From assembly GCF_009796285.1 (NCBI RefSeq), contig NZ_CP047020.1, positions 7,254,001-7,318,000 of the forward strand: DNA of 64,000 nt. Reading direction: 5' to 3'. The notes under the pieces are model-generated. The model worked only from the letters and a program-made list of their open reading frames with translations. It was not told the DNA's origin and did not search any database. A program made the position numbers and the translations under genes. This DNA is from Streptomyces broussonetiae. GTDB taxonomy: Bacteria > Actinomycetota > Actinomycetes > Streptomycetales > Streptomycetaceae. Within the stretch, counting starts at the first letter, position 1, and the number at the start of each line of letters is the position of its first letter. Shown here one piece after another: positions 8,003 to 15,835 of this stretch.

Positions 8003-10476
8003 CCTCGTGTGTCCGGCCCGGCTGTGCGGGTCGCATCATGGGTACCGGTTACTGCGACACCTGCGGGCACCGGCACATCGAGCCGCGTGCCGAGTCGCCC
8101 GCGCGGCCCTTCCCGCCGCCGCGTGCCGAGCCCCCGACCGTCGTGGCCGGCGCCGTGGAGAGCCCCGGTCCGCCCGCCGTGCACGCCGTCGCCGGGGTCG
8201 GGGAACTCGACCAGCACGGGCTGGTCGTCCTGCCGGAGGTCCCCGTGCCCGACGACGTGCTCGTGGCCGACCCCCGCCCGCCCACCGGAGGCCGCCGCTG
8301 CGGAGCGAACGGCTGCACCATGACCGTCGGCATCGGCTACGGCGGCCAGCCCGCCCGCGCCACCGGCCGCTGCCCCCGCTGCGGCACGCCGTACTCCTTC
8401 CTGCCCCAGCTGGACAAGGGCGACGTGGTCGCCGGCCACTACCGCGTCCTGGGCTGCCTCGCCCGCGGCGGCCTCGGCTGGATCCACCTCGCCGAGGACA
8501 CCCGCGCCGACGGGTACCGGGTCGTCCTCAAGGGCCAGATCAACGTCCACGACGCCCTCGCCCGCCGCAACGCCGTGGAGGAGCGCCGCTCCCTGACCGA
8601 CCTGCACCATCCCGACATCGTCCGCATCATCACCTACGCCGACCACCAGGCCCCCGGCCGCCCGCCCGCCGGCTACCTGGTCATGGACTACATCGGCGGC
8701 CGCTCCCTGCAACAGCTCTTCGACGCCGACGACGCCGAGCGGATCTTCCACGGCCGGCCCCGCCTCGACCACGTCCTCACCTACGGCTGCAAGATCCTCG
8801 GCGCCCTGCAGTACATGCACGAACGCGGCCTGCTCTACTGCGACATGAAGCCCGCCAACGTCATCCACTTCGGCCGGGCAATCAAGGTCATCGACCTCGG
8901 CGCGGTCCGCGCGATCGGCGACCGCACCTCCGCCTACGTCTACACGGGGGGTTTCGCCCCGCCCAAGGAGGAGATCGACCGGCGCGGCTGGCACGTCGAC
9001 AGCGACCTCTACACCGTCGGCATGACCCTCCAGGCCCTGGCCCGCGCCACGGAACCGGCGCGCGGTCTCGCCCCGGACTCCTTCCGCCGGATCGTCGACC
9101 GCGCCACTCACGCCGAGCCCGCCGCCCGGTTCCGCTCGGCGGCCGAAATGTCCCGCCAACTGTGGGAAGTCCTGAGGGAGTTCCGCTCGCTGCAGTTCGG
9201 CGAACAGCTGCCGGAGAGCTCCACCAGGTTCCGCGCCGCCAGTGCCAGCCTGGACGCCGGACTCGGCGCGATCCCGGCCCTGGACCACTGGACCTCACGT
9301 ACCGGCGATCGGCCCGGGCCACTGGACGTCTCCCCGCCGCGCGCCGCCGAGGTCGCCGGCGCCCTCCCGGAACCGGTCCCCGACCCCGACGACGGCGCCG
9401 CCCTGCTGCTGGACACCTTCTCGCCCGACGCCCCCGACCAGGTCGCCCTGCAGTGGCCCCGCGAGTCCCGCCTCGGCACCCCCGAGACCGCCCTGTGGCT
9501 GTGCCGCGCCTACCTCAGACGCGGTGCGCAGCAACAGGCCGAGAACTGGCTGGCCGAGGCCGAGACCCAGCTCGGCGAACGCGCCGCCGCCCACGACTGG
9601 CGCATCGCCTGGCACCGTGGCGTACTGCACCTCAGCAAGGGTGAAGTCCCCGAGGCCGGCGCCCACTTCGACGCCGTCCACCGGGCCCTGCCCGGCGAGT
9701 ACGTGCCCAAGCTGGCCCTCGGCTACTGCGCGGAACACGCCGCCGGGCAGACCGGCGAGGACGACGGCGCGAGTGGCGCGGGCGGGGCGGCCGTCCCCGT
9801 GCCCACGTCCGGAGCCGTCCTCGTGCCGGTACCCGCGTCCGCCGTCGCACCCGCACCCGCACCCGCACCCGCACCCACACCCACACCCACACCCGAGTCC
9901 GGGACGGCGGCCGGGGCCGACCGCGCGGCCCGGCGTGCCCGCGCGCAGCGCATCGCCCGTGCCATGCGGTTCTACGAGGCCGTGTGGAAGCGGGACTTCG
10001 CGCACTCCGCCGCCGCGTTCGGGCTGGCCCGGTGTCATCTGGCCGGCGGCGACCGGAACGCCGCCGTGCGCGTGCTCGACGACGTGCCCGCCACCTCCCG
10101 CCACCACGACGCCGCCCGGATCGCGGCCGTCCGTGTCCGCGCCGGGATCCTGCACGGGCGCCCGCCCGCGTCGGCCGACCTCGGGGACGCGGCGCGGCGG
10201 CTGCCCGAGCTGCGTCTGGACGGCGGCGCCGCCGACGGCGAGTCCCGGGCCCGGCTGGCCGCCGAGGTCCGCGAGAACGCCCTGCACGGTCGGCCCGGAC
10301 CGGGCCCGGGCGCTTGGTTCCCGGCCGGTGACCTCCTCGGACCGGGCGACGAGGACAGCCTGCGGGGCCTGCTGGAGCACTCCTTCCGGCAACTGGCCGC
10401 GCAGGCCCGCACCGCCGGGGAACACGGCCGCCTGCTCGACCTGGCCCACGGGGTCCGGCCGATGACCACCTTCTGA
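7999..10476 (+). CDS. pknG: PknG-type serine/threonine protein kinase with zinc ribbons and TPR region
   Basis: Soluble kinase of 825 residues. Cys4, Cys9, Cys19 and Cys22 form a first zinc ribbon; Cys101, Cys106, Cys125 and Cys128 a second, rubredoxin-like one, as in PknG. The kinase domain runs from about 145 to 400: glycine loop LARGGLG near 155, Lys178 in VVLKG, catalytic Asp282 in YCDMKPANV (no HRD arginine, as in PknG) and DLG at 299-301. The remainder is helical and TPR-like, interrupted by an Ala/Pro/Thr-rich linker near 615-635. GTG 7999 overlaps the previous stop (GTGA) and has GGAGAGGAG upstream. Mycobacterial PknG controls glutamate metabolism with GlnX and GlnH; similar partners follow here. 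Confidence 0.88.
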   Translation: MTSCVRPGCAGRIMGTGYCDTCGHRHIEPRAESPARPFPPPRAEPPTVVAGAVESPGPPAVHAVAGVGELDQHGLVVLPEVPVPDDVLVADPRPPTGGRRCGANGCTMTVGIGYGGQPARATGRCPRCGTPYSFLPQLDKGDVVAGHYRVLGCLARGGLGWIHLAEDTRADGYRVVLKGQINVHDALARRNAVEERRSLTDLHHPDIVRIITYADHQAPGRPPAGYLVMDYIGGRSLQQLFDADDAERIFHGRPRLDHVLTYGCKILGALQYMHERGLLYCDMKPANVIHFGRAIKVIDLGAVRAIGDRTSAYVYTGGFAPPKEEIDRRGWHVDSDLYTVGMTLQALARATEPARGLAPDSFRRIVDRATHAEPAARFRSAAEMSRQLWEVLREFRSLQFGEQLPESSTRFRAASASLDAGLGAIPALDHWTSRTGDRPGPLDVSPPRAAEVAGALPEPVPDPDDGAALLLDTFSPDAPDQVALQWPRESRLGTPETALWLCRAYLRRGAQQQAENWLAEAETQLGERAAAHDWRIAWHRGVLHLSKGEVPEAGAHFDAVHRALPGEYVPKLALGYCAEHAAGQTGEDDGASGAGGAAVPVPTSGAVLVPVPASAVAPAPAPAPAPTPTPTPESGTAAGADRAARRARAQRIARAMRFYEAVWKRDFAHSAAAFGLARCHLAGGDRNAAVRVLDDVPATSRHHDAARIAAVRVRAGILHGRPPASADLGDAARRLPELRLDGGAADGESRARLAAEVRENALHGRPGPGPGAWFPAGDLLGPGDEDSLRGLLEHSFRQLAAQARTAGEHGRLLDLAHGVRPMTTF

Positions 10477-10491
10477 CACCTTCTGAGGCTT

Positions 10492-10569
10492 ACCGGCCAG
10501 CGACACCGGCCAGCGACACCGGCCGGCGACACGGGTCAGCTACACCGGCCGGCGACACCGGCCGGCGAC
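10492..10569. repeat. Six tandem copies of a 13-base repeat between pknG and the VWA gene
   Basis: ACCGGCCRGCGAC repeats head to tail six times. Copies 1, 2, 3, 5 and 6 are nearly identical; copy 4 (10531-10543) has several changes. It occupies half of the 145-base gap inside the operon. It could form RNA structure affecting VWA translation or be a simple expansion. An 11-base duplication (ACACCTTCTGA-like) sits at the pknG stop codon just before it. Confidence 0.85.
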
Positions 10570-10621
10570 CTCCGTACCGACCTTTCGAGCAACGCCCGCG
10601 ACGACCTGAGGGACGACAACG

Positions 10622-12211
10622 ATGACCGTGCCCGGACAGATCGAGGTGACGCTCGCGGTCGGCCAGCAGAAGGAACTGCCCGCCGCACCGCCCGGGGCCG
10701 CGGGCCCGGCCGGCCGGGAGATGCACGCCATCCTGGAGATCGGCGTGCGCAGTCACGGCGGCCCGGGGCTCCCCGCCGCCCCCGGCCACGGGGCGGGGCC
10801 CGTGCTCGCCGAGGTGCTGATCGTCGACACCTCCCGCTCCATGCTGCACCCCGCCGCCAAACTGCACGCCGCGAAGGACGCCACCGTCGCCGCCGTCCGG
10901 CTGCTGCCCGACGGCACCGCCTTCGCCGTGCTCTCCGGGCGGTTCGACGCCACCGTGGTCCACCCCGGCCCCGGCCGCGCGCCCATGGCCGTCGCCGGCA
11001 GCGGCGAACGGGACGCCGCCGAACGGGCCGTACGGATCCTGGACGCGGACGGCGGCACCGCCATCGGCACCTGGCTCGACCTCGCCCGGCGGCTGCTGAA
11101 GCAGCAGCCCGCCCCCGTCAAGCACGTCTCGCTGCTCACCGACGGACGCAACGAGCACGACCACCGGGCCGCCATGAGCCTGGAGAACGCCCTGGACGCC
11201 TGCGAGGGCCGCTTCGTCTGCGACGCCTGGGGCATCGGTGACGACTGGGACGCCGAACTGCTGCTCGGCATCACCCGGCGGCTGCACGGCCGCGCCGGAG
11301 CCGTCCGTGACGAGTCCGAACTGAGGGCCGCCTACGAGGAGTTGGTGCAGGGGCTGCTCGGCACGGCCGTTCCCGAACTGCGCATCAGGCTCACCCCCAC
11401 CCCCGGCACGGTGATCCGCCGGGTCACCCAGGTGGTGCCCAACGAGCAGGAACTGCCCGCCGTCCCGGTCGGCTCCGGCGGGCGCGGCACCGAGTACGTC
11501 ACCCGCGCCTGGGGTGATGAGGTACGGCACTTCCAGGCCGTCCTGAGCGCCGACCCGACCGGCCGCGAGACCGGCGAGGACCTCCAACTCGCCGCGGTGG
11601 AGGTCGTCGTGCCCGACTTCGGCCGCCCGGTACGGCTGCCCGCGCCACGCCCCGTCCTGGTGCGCTGGACCGACAACCCGCTCGACGCCTCACGGCAGCA
11701 CCCCGGGGTCCGCCGGCACGAGCTGTACCAGCAGGCGAGCGCCGCCGTCGCCGAGGCCTACCGGGCGTGGCTGTGCGGCACCGACGGCCGGGTGGCGGCG
11801 GACCACGCGCTGACCCGGGCGCTGGCTCTGGCCGGTGAGCTGGGCGATCCTCACCTGCTGGGCGCGCTGCGGCGTATCGAGGACGGAGGAGGCACGGGGG
11901 ACGCAGGAGACACCGGGGACGGGGAGGGCGGGAGCGGCAGGGGACTCGGTCCGGGTACGGGCCGGGTCCGCGCGGGACTCAAGGACGTCGACTGGCAGCA
12001 CCTGATCCTCTCCAGCGCGATGACGACCCCGCCCGAGCCGCCCGCTCCCGGCTCGCCGCCCGCGACCCCGCCCGGCCCCGGTGCCGCGGCGGAGGGCGGC
12101 GGCGAACCCGGCGGGCTCATCGAGTGCCCGGACTGCAAGTGGCTCGGCCCGGCAGGCTCCGCCTACTGCGGAGGCGACTGCGGCCGTCCCCTGGGGGGAT
12201 CTCCCGCATGA
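10622..12211 (+). CDS. VWA domain protein with C-terminal zinc ribbon
   Basis: Protein of 529 residues with no signal peptide. A von Willebrand factor A domain starts near residue 60 and carries the metal-site motif DTSRS (Asp69, Ser71, Ser73). A Gly-rich linker near 420-440 leads to a conserved-looking VDWQHLILSSAM stretch. The last 25 residues hold a zinc ribbon with CPDC and a CGGDC knuckle. VWA proteins next to kinases usually act as metal-dependent protein-binding scaffolds; here it may link PknG to a partner. ATG 10622 follows a weak ribosome site. The stop overlaps the next start as ATGA. Confidence 0.82.
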   Translation: MTVPGQIEVTLAVGQQKELPAAPPGAAGPAGREMHAILEIGVRSHGGPGLPAAPGHGAGPVLAEVLIVDTSRSMLHPAAKLHAAKDATVAAVRLLPDGTAFAVLSGRFDATVVHPGPGRAPMAVAGSGERDAAERAVRILDADGGTAIGTWLDLARRLLKQQPAPVKHVSLLTDGRNEHDHRAAMSLENALDACEGRFVCDAWGIGDDWDAELLLGITRRLHGRAGAVRDESELRAAYEELVQGLLGTAVPELRIRLTPTPGTVIRRVTQVVPNEQELPAVPVGSGGRGTEYVTRAWGDEVRHFQAVLSADPTGRETGEDLQLAAVEVVVPDFGRPVRLPAPRPVLVRWTDNPLDASRQHPGVRRHELYQQASAAVAEAYRAWLCGTDGRVAADHALTRALALAGELGDPHLLGALRRIEDGGGTGDAGDTGDGEGGSGRGLGPGTGRVRAGLKDVDWQHLILSSAMTTPPEPPAPGSPPATPPGPGAAAEGGGEPGGLIECPDCKWLGPAGSAYCGGDCGRPLGGSPA

Positions 12212-13380
12212 CCCCCGACACCCCGCCCCGGGGCACACCGGCTTCCCCCGCCCCGCTCCACGGCACCCCTGCGCACAGCACCCCGGCCCCCGGCGCGCCC
12301 GTCACCGCTCCCGGGACGGACCCGCACGGCGCCACGTACCCCACAGGGTCCACCGCCGCCCCCGGCGACCACCCAGGGCCCGCCCGGCCGCCGCACCCCC
12401 AGCGTCCCCACGACCGTCCCGTCCCCCTGGCCCGCCTGCTCCGGCGTCTGGGCCCACGCCCGCCCGCCTTCGGCGGCAGTACCACCGCGCGTGATCTCGC
12501 CGTCCGGCACCGGCTGTTGCTGGCCCTGTCGGCGTTGCTGACGCTGTCGCTGTTCCTGTCCTACGAAGGGGTGCACGGCGACGCCGACCCGCTGCGCACC
12601 TCCAGCGCCCCGGCCGTGCTGTCCATCGACACGGCGCTGTACGCGCTCGGCCAGGCCCAGGACGACGCCGCTCAGGCGGCGCCGACCAGTGACTTCCAGA
12701 AGCAGATCTCGGTCGCCGCGCAGAGCCTCGCGGCCGCCGCCGGGGACGGTGTGGGCGGCCCGGCGGGCCGGCAGGCGCTGCAGACGGTCGCCGGGCTGAT
12801 CACGGTGTACGCCGTCAAGGTGCAGCAGGCCCAACTGCAGCCCTCGGACAGCGTGTTGCGCGATGCCTACCTCAGCTACGCCACCAGCGTGCTGGCCGAA
12901 CCCGGCTCCGGGATCCGGGCCCGGCTGAGCACCCTGCTGGCGCAGCAGCAGGACGCGGTGCGTCGCCAGGCCTCGTTCGGGCCGCTGCTGTGGTTCGGCT
13001 GGACCATGACCCTGCTGCTCGCCGGCGTCCTGGCCGCAGCCCTGCTGGAGACCCAGCTCTTCCTGCGCCGCCGCCTGCGCCGCCGGTACAACCGCGGGCT
13101 CCTCGCGACGGGCGCCCTGCTCGTGGCCGGGACCGGCACCGCGCTGCTGTTCACCGTGTGGACGCACCGGGGCATGGCGCACACCCGCACGCTGCTCGAC
13201 CGCCCGCTGACCGGGCCGCTCATCACCGACGCGGGGCGGCACACCGCCTCGTACCTGGCACACACCGGCTTCCGCGCGTCGGCCGCGGGGTGGATCCTGA
13301 TCGGAGGCATCGTGCTCATGGCCCTCGCCGAGACGGGGCTGCGGCGGCACATCGACGACTACCGGTTCAGGCCCCGGTGA
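12208..13380 (+). CDS. Four-helix membrane protein resembling GlnX
   Basis: Integral membrane protein of 390 residues. A Pro/Ala/His-rich cytoplasmic tail of about 90 residues precedes TM1 (about 102-119). A mostly helical external domain of about 135 residues follows, then TM2 (259-282), a short Arg-rich cytoplasmic loop, TM3 (297-317), an outside loop and TM4 (358-377). This layout, and its place between a PknG kinase and a binding protein, parallels mycobacterial GlnX, which passes the amino-acid signal from GlnH to PknG. I infer the relationship from topology and context, not from recognised sequence identity. The start is ATG 12208 (ATGA overlap), and the end overlaps the next gene as GTGA. 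Confidence 0.72.
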   Translation: MTPDTPPRGTPASPAPLHGTPAHSTPAPGAPVTAPGTDPHGATYPTGSTAAPGDHPGPARPPHPQRPHDRPVPLARLLRRLGPRPPAFGGSTTARDLAVRHRLLLALSALLTLSLFLSYEGVHGDADPLRTSSAPAVLSIDTALYALGQAQDDAAQAAPTSDFQKQISVAAQSLAAAAGDGVGGPAGRQALQTVAGLITVYAVKVQQAQLQPSDSVLRDAYLSYATSVLAEPGSGIRARLSTLLAQQQDAVRRQASFGPLLWFGWTMTLLLAGVLAAALLETQLFLRRRLRRRYNRGLLATGALLVAGTGTALLFTVWTHRGMAHTRTLLDRPLTGPLITDAGRHTASYLAHTGFRASAAGWILIGGIVLMALAETGLRRHIDDYRFRPR

Positions 13381-14690
13381 GCGCCCCGCCCACCGGCCCC
13401 GGGCCGGCCGTCGCCCCCCGGCGCCGCACCCGCGCCCGTACCGTCACCGTGCTGGCGGGCTGTCTGATCCTGCTCGCCGCCGCCCTCGTGGCCGGCGTAC
13501 GGGCCCTCGGGCAGGAGCCGACCGTCACCCTGCTGGCCAACTGGACCGGCACCGACGAGAGCAACTTCCGTGACACGGTGCTGAAGCCGTTCGAGCGCAC
13601 GCACCACATCCACGTCGACTATCAGGGCAGCTCCGCCGAGAGCCAGGTGCTCGGCGGCGACGTCGAGGCCGGGACACCGCCCGACGTGGTCGTGCTGACC
13701 GGACCCGGCGAACTCGCCGCCTACGCCCGCCAGGGGCAGCTGAAACCGCTGGACGACCTCGTGCCCCGGGCCGGCTTCGGCGCGTCCTGGACCACTCCGC
13801 TGGACGGGCACACGTACTGGTTCCCGCTCAAGGCCGACCTGAAGAGCATCGTCTGGTACCCGGCCGGCACCGGCGAGCGGCAGCTGGCCGAGGCCGCGCG
13901 CGATCCCGGCCAGTGGTGCGTCGGCATGGGCTCCGGGGCGACCAGCGGCTGGCCCGGCACCGACTGGATCGAGGACATCCTGCTGCAGCGGTCCGGCCCG
14001 GACGCCTACCAGCAGTGGGCGCGCGGCGTACTGCCCTGGCAGTCCACGCAGCTGAAGGGGGCCTGGAAGACCTGGGGCCGGCTGATGGGCGCGGGCGGGA
14101 ACCCCGATCTGGTGCGGCGGGCGCTGAAGACGCCGTACGAGAACGCCTCCGAACCGGTCACCCGCACCCCGCGCGGCTGCACGCTCGAGCACCAGGGGGC
14201 GTTCATCCGCACCATGGACGCCTGGAAGCGCGCCGACGGCCGCTACGTACCCTCGGCCCGGCTGATCCCCGGCGCGAAGGCCGCTGACGCCTGGGAGGTC
14301 TCCGGCGACCTGGTCGCCCTGCTGCACGCCACCCCCGAGGCCACCACCCTGATCCGGTATCTGGCCTCGGCCGACGCCCAACGGGCCTGGAGTGTCCGGG
14401 AGTCCGGCTTCTCCGTCGGCCCCGGTGCCCGGCCCGCACCCTCCGACGCCGGTGCCGCCTGGCACCGCACCCTGGCCGCGACCCTCCTGGACGACCGGGC
14501 GGTGCACTGCTTCGACGCCTCGGACGCGATGCCGCCCTCGGTGCGCGACGCCTTCGCCGAGGCGACGATCGAATTCCTCGCCCACCCGGACCACCTGGAC
14601 GCCCTGCTCAGGAACCTGGACTCCCTGCGCCTGGCTCCCGGCCTGACCTGGCTGCAGTCGGTGTGCGACCGCACGCCGGGCACGGGCTGA
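13377..14690 (+). CDS. Membrane-anchored extracellular solute-binding protein
   Basis: Protein of 437 residues. A basic N-terminus (RRRTRAR) is followed by the hydrophobic segment TVTVLAGCLILLAAALVAGV. LAGC resembles a lipobox but most of the hydrophobic stretch follows the Cys, so a membrane anchor is as likely as a lipoprotein. The rest has the type 1 solute-binding fold, with LLANWTGTDESNFRDTVLKPF and PPDVVVLTGPGELAAYA as in sugar-type ABC binding proteins. No ABC permease or ATPase is nearby, so it probably serves as a sensor input rather than in uptake, the role GlnH has for PknG. GTG 13377 overlaps the preceding stop. Confidence 0.8.
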   Translation: MSAPPTGPGPAVAPRRRTRARTVTVLAGCLILLAAALVAGVRALGQEPTVTLLANWTGTDESNFRDTVLKPFERTHHIHVDYQGSSAESQVLGGDVEAGTPPDVVVLTGPGELAAYARQGQLKPLDDLVPRAGFGASWTTPLDGHTYWFPLKADLKSIVWYPAGTGERQLAEAARDPGQWCVGMGSGATSGWPGTDWIEDILLQRSGPDAYQQWARGVLPWQSTQLKGAWKTWGRLMGAGGNPDLVRRALKTPYENASEPVTRTPRGCTLEHQGAFIRTMDAWKRADGRYVPSARLIPGAKAADAWEVSGDLVALLHATPEATTLIRYLASADAQRAWSVRESGFSVGPGARPAPSDAGAAWHRTLAATLLDDRAVHCFDASDAMPPSVRDAFAEATIEFLAHPDHLDALLRNLDSLRLAPGLTWLQSVCDRTPGTG

Positions 14691-14709
14691 TCCGGTCCGG
14701 CAGCGTCGT

Positions 14710-14746
14710 ACGGTGCTGAGCGGCCCCCCGGACAGCTCAGCACCGT
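14710..14746. terminator. First of two terminator hairpins between convergent genes
   Basis: ACGGTGCTGAGC (14710-14721) and GCTCAGCACCGT (14735-14746) are perfect 12-base arms around a 13-base loop, 20 bases after the binding-protein stop. It likely ends the kinase operon. Confidence 0.8.
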
Positions 14747-14753
14747 GATGGAG

Positions 14754-14798
14754 AGGGGGACGTTGCGGGCCGCTCGTGGTGGCTCGCAACGTCCCCCT
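14754..14798. terminator. Second terminator hairpin between convergent genes
   Basis: AGGGGGACGTTGCG (14754-14767) and CGCAACGTCCCCCT (14785-14798) form a perfect 14-base stem with a 17-base loop. Together with the hairpin at 14710-14746 it separates the plus-strand operon from the minus-strand trypsin gene. Confidence 0.82.
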
Positions 14799-14838
14799 GG
14801 TATCGACCTGAGGGACACTCAGGTGTTCTTCTTCCGGG

Positions 14839-15630
14839 CTACGAGTTGACCTGCGCGGTCACCAGGTTCGAGAAGGTGGTCAGCCGGGTGTAGACACCCG
14901 GGTAACCCGCCTCCGCGCACCCCTCGCCCCAGGAAGTGATCCCTGCCAGGACGCCCCCGATGAGCAGGGGACCGCCGCTGTCGCCCTGGCAGGTGTCCAC
15001 GCCACCGGAGGTGTATCCGGCGCAAACCATGTCGGACTGGACGAAGTCCGAACCGTAGGAGCTCTTGCAGCTGGAGTCGGCCACGAGCGGGACGGTCGCG
15101 GTCCGCAGCTGGTTGGAGGAGCTGCCGTTCTCCGAGGTGGTGCCCCAGCCGAGGATCCGGGCCGTGGTGTTGGCCGCGTACACCCCGGTGTCCGACGAGG
15201 AGACGTACTTCGCCGCGGTGTACGGCATCGACGTCGACAGGGTCAGCACGGACACGTCGTGGCCACTGGTGGCATCCGTGTAGTCCGGGTTGATCCAGAT
15301 CTTGCTGACCTTGCTGACCGTGCCGTCGGTGCCGTTCAGATAGGTCCGGCCGCCGACCACGCGGATGCTGCTGGTCGACTCGCCTGCCATGCAGTGCGCG
15401 GCCGTGACGACCTTGTTGGCGGCCACGAGGGTGCCGCCGCAGAACTGATGGCCGGAGGCGTCGGTGATCTGCATGACGAAGGGGTACGCCGTGGTCGTGG
15501 TGGTCGTACCGCCGACGATGGGCTGCGGAGCCGCGTTCGCCGTGGGGGAGGCGATGAGCGCGGTCGCCGCGGCGGCGGCCGTGGCCACCAGGATCGCGGC
15601 GGTCTGTCTGGCACGTGTGAGGCCGAACAT
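14839..15630 (-). CDS. Secreted trypsin-like serine protease
   Basis: Exported peptidase of family S1, 263 residues, close to Streptomyces trypsins. The signal peptide ends near ASPTANA; a short propeptide APQP precedes the mature N-terminus IVGG. The triad is His in VVTAAHC, Asp in GHDVSVL and Ser in GDSGGPL. Asp at the start of DTCQGDSGG marks trypsin-like specificity for Arg/Lys. Six cysteines fit three disulfides. The LAL regulator lies upstream on the same strand, and TGAGGGAA repeats precede both genes, suggesting control by that regulator. Confidence 0.92.
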   Translation of the reverse strand: MFGLTRARQTAAILVATAAAAATALIASPTANAAPQPIVGGTTTTTTAYPFVMQITDASGHQFCGGTLVAANKVVTAAHCMAGESTSSIRVVGGRTYLNGTDGTVSKVSKIWINPDYTDATSGHDVSVLTLSTSMPYTAAKYVSSSDTGVYAANTTARILGWGTTSENGSSSNQLRTATVPLVADSSCKSSYGSDFVQSDMVCAGYTSGGVDTCQGDSGGPLLIGGVLAGITSWGEGCAEAGYPGVYTRLTTFSNLVTAQVNS

Positions 15631-15767
15631 CAGTCTCCTCAGTGGGGGTTGTACCGGTGGGGGGTCGCACGGGTGGGGTGGAGTGCACGGGAGTCGCGGG
15701 ACCGACCCCGTGTGCCCGGGCGAGCGGCACGCCCTTTACGCTAGGTCCCGGAACCGTCGGCTCCCAA

Positions 15768-15800
15768 TGAGGGAACCCCCTAGCGGGTGGGGTGAGGGAA
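15768..15800. promoter_or_regulatory. Two TGAGGGAA direct repeats upstream of the trypsin gene
   Basis: TGAGGGAA occurs at 15768-15775 and 15793-15800, 25 bases apart. On the minus strand, TTCCCTCA ends next to TTGGGA, a possible -35, which lies 18 bases from TAGCGT (possible -10). The position suits an activator site. The same octamer occurs upstream of the LAL gene at 18763-18770. Confidence 0.45.
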
Positions 15801-15835
15801 AACCCTCGGTCCGGTTCAGTTAACCGGTGACGGTG

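Noticed and set aside
10492..10569. Possible CRISPR array or coding repeat
   Set aside because: 13-base units have no spacers and are out of frame with both flanking genes.
12981..13376. Longer upstream start for the binding protein (frame open from 12990)
   Set aside because: The extra residues are Arg/His/Pro-rich shadow sequence of the membrane-protein gene; GTG 13377 with GTGA overlap is better.
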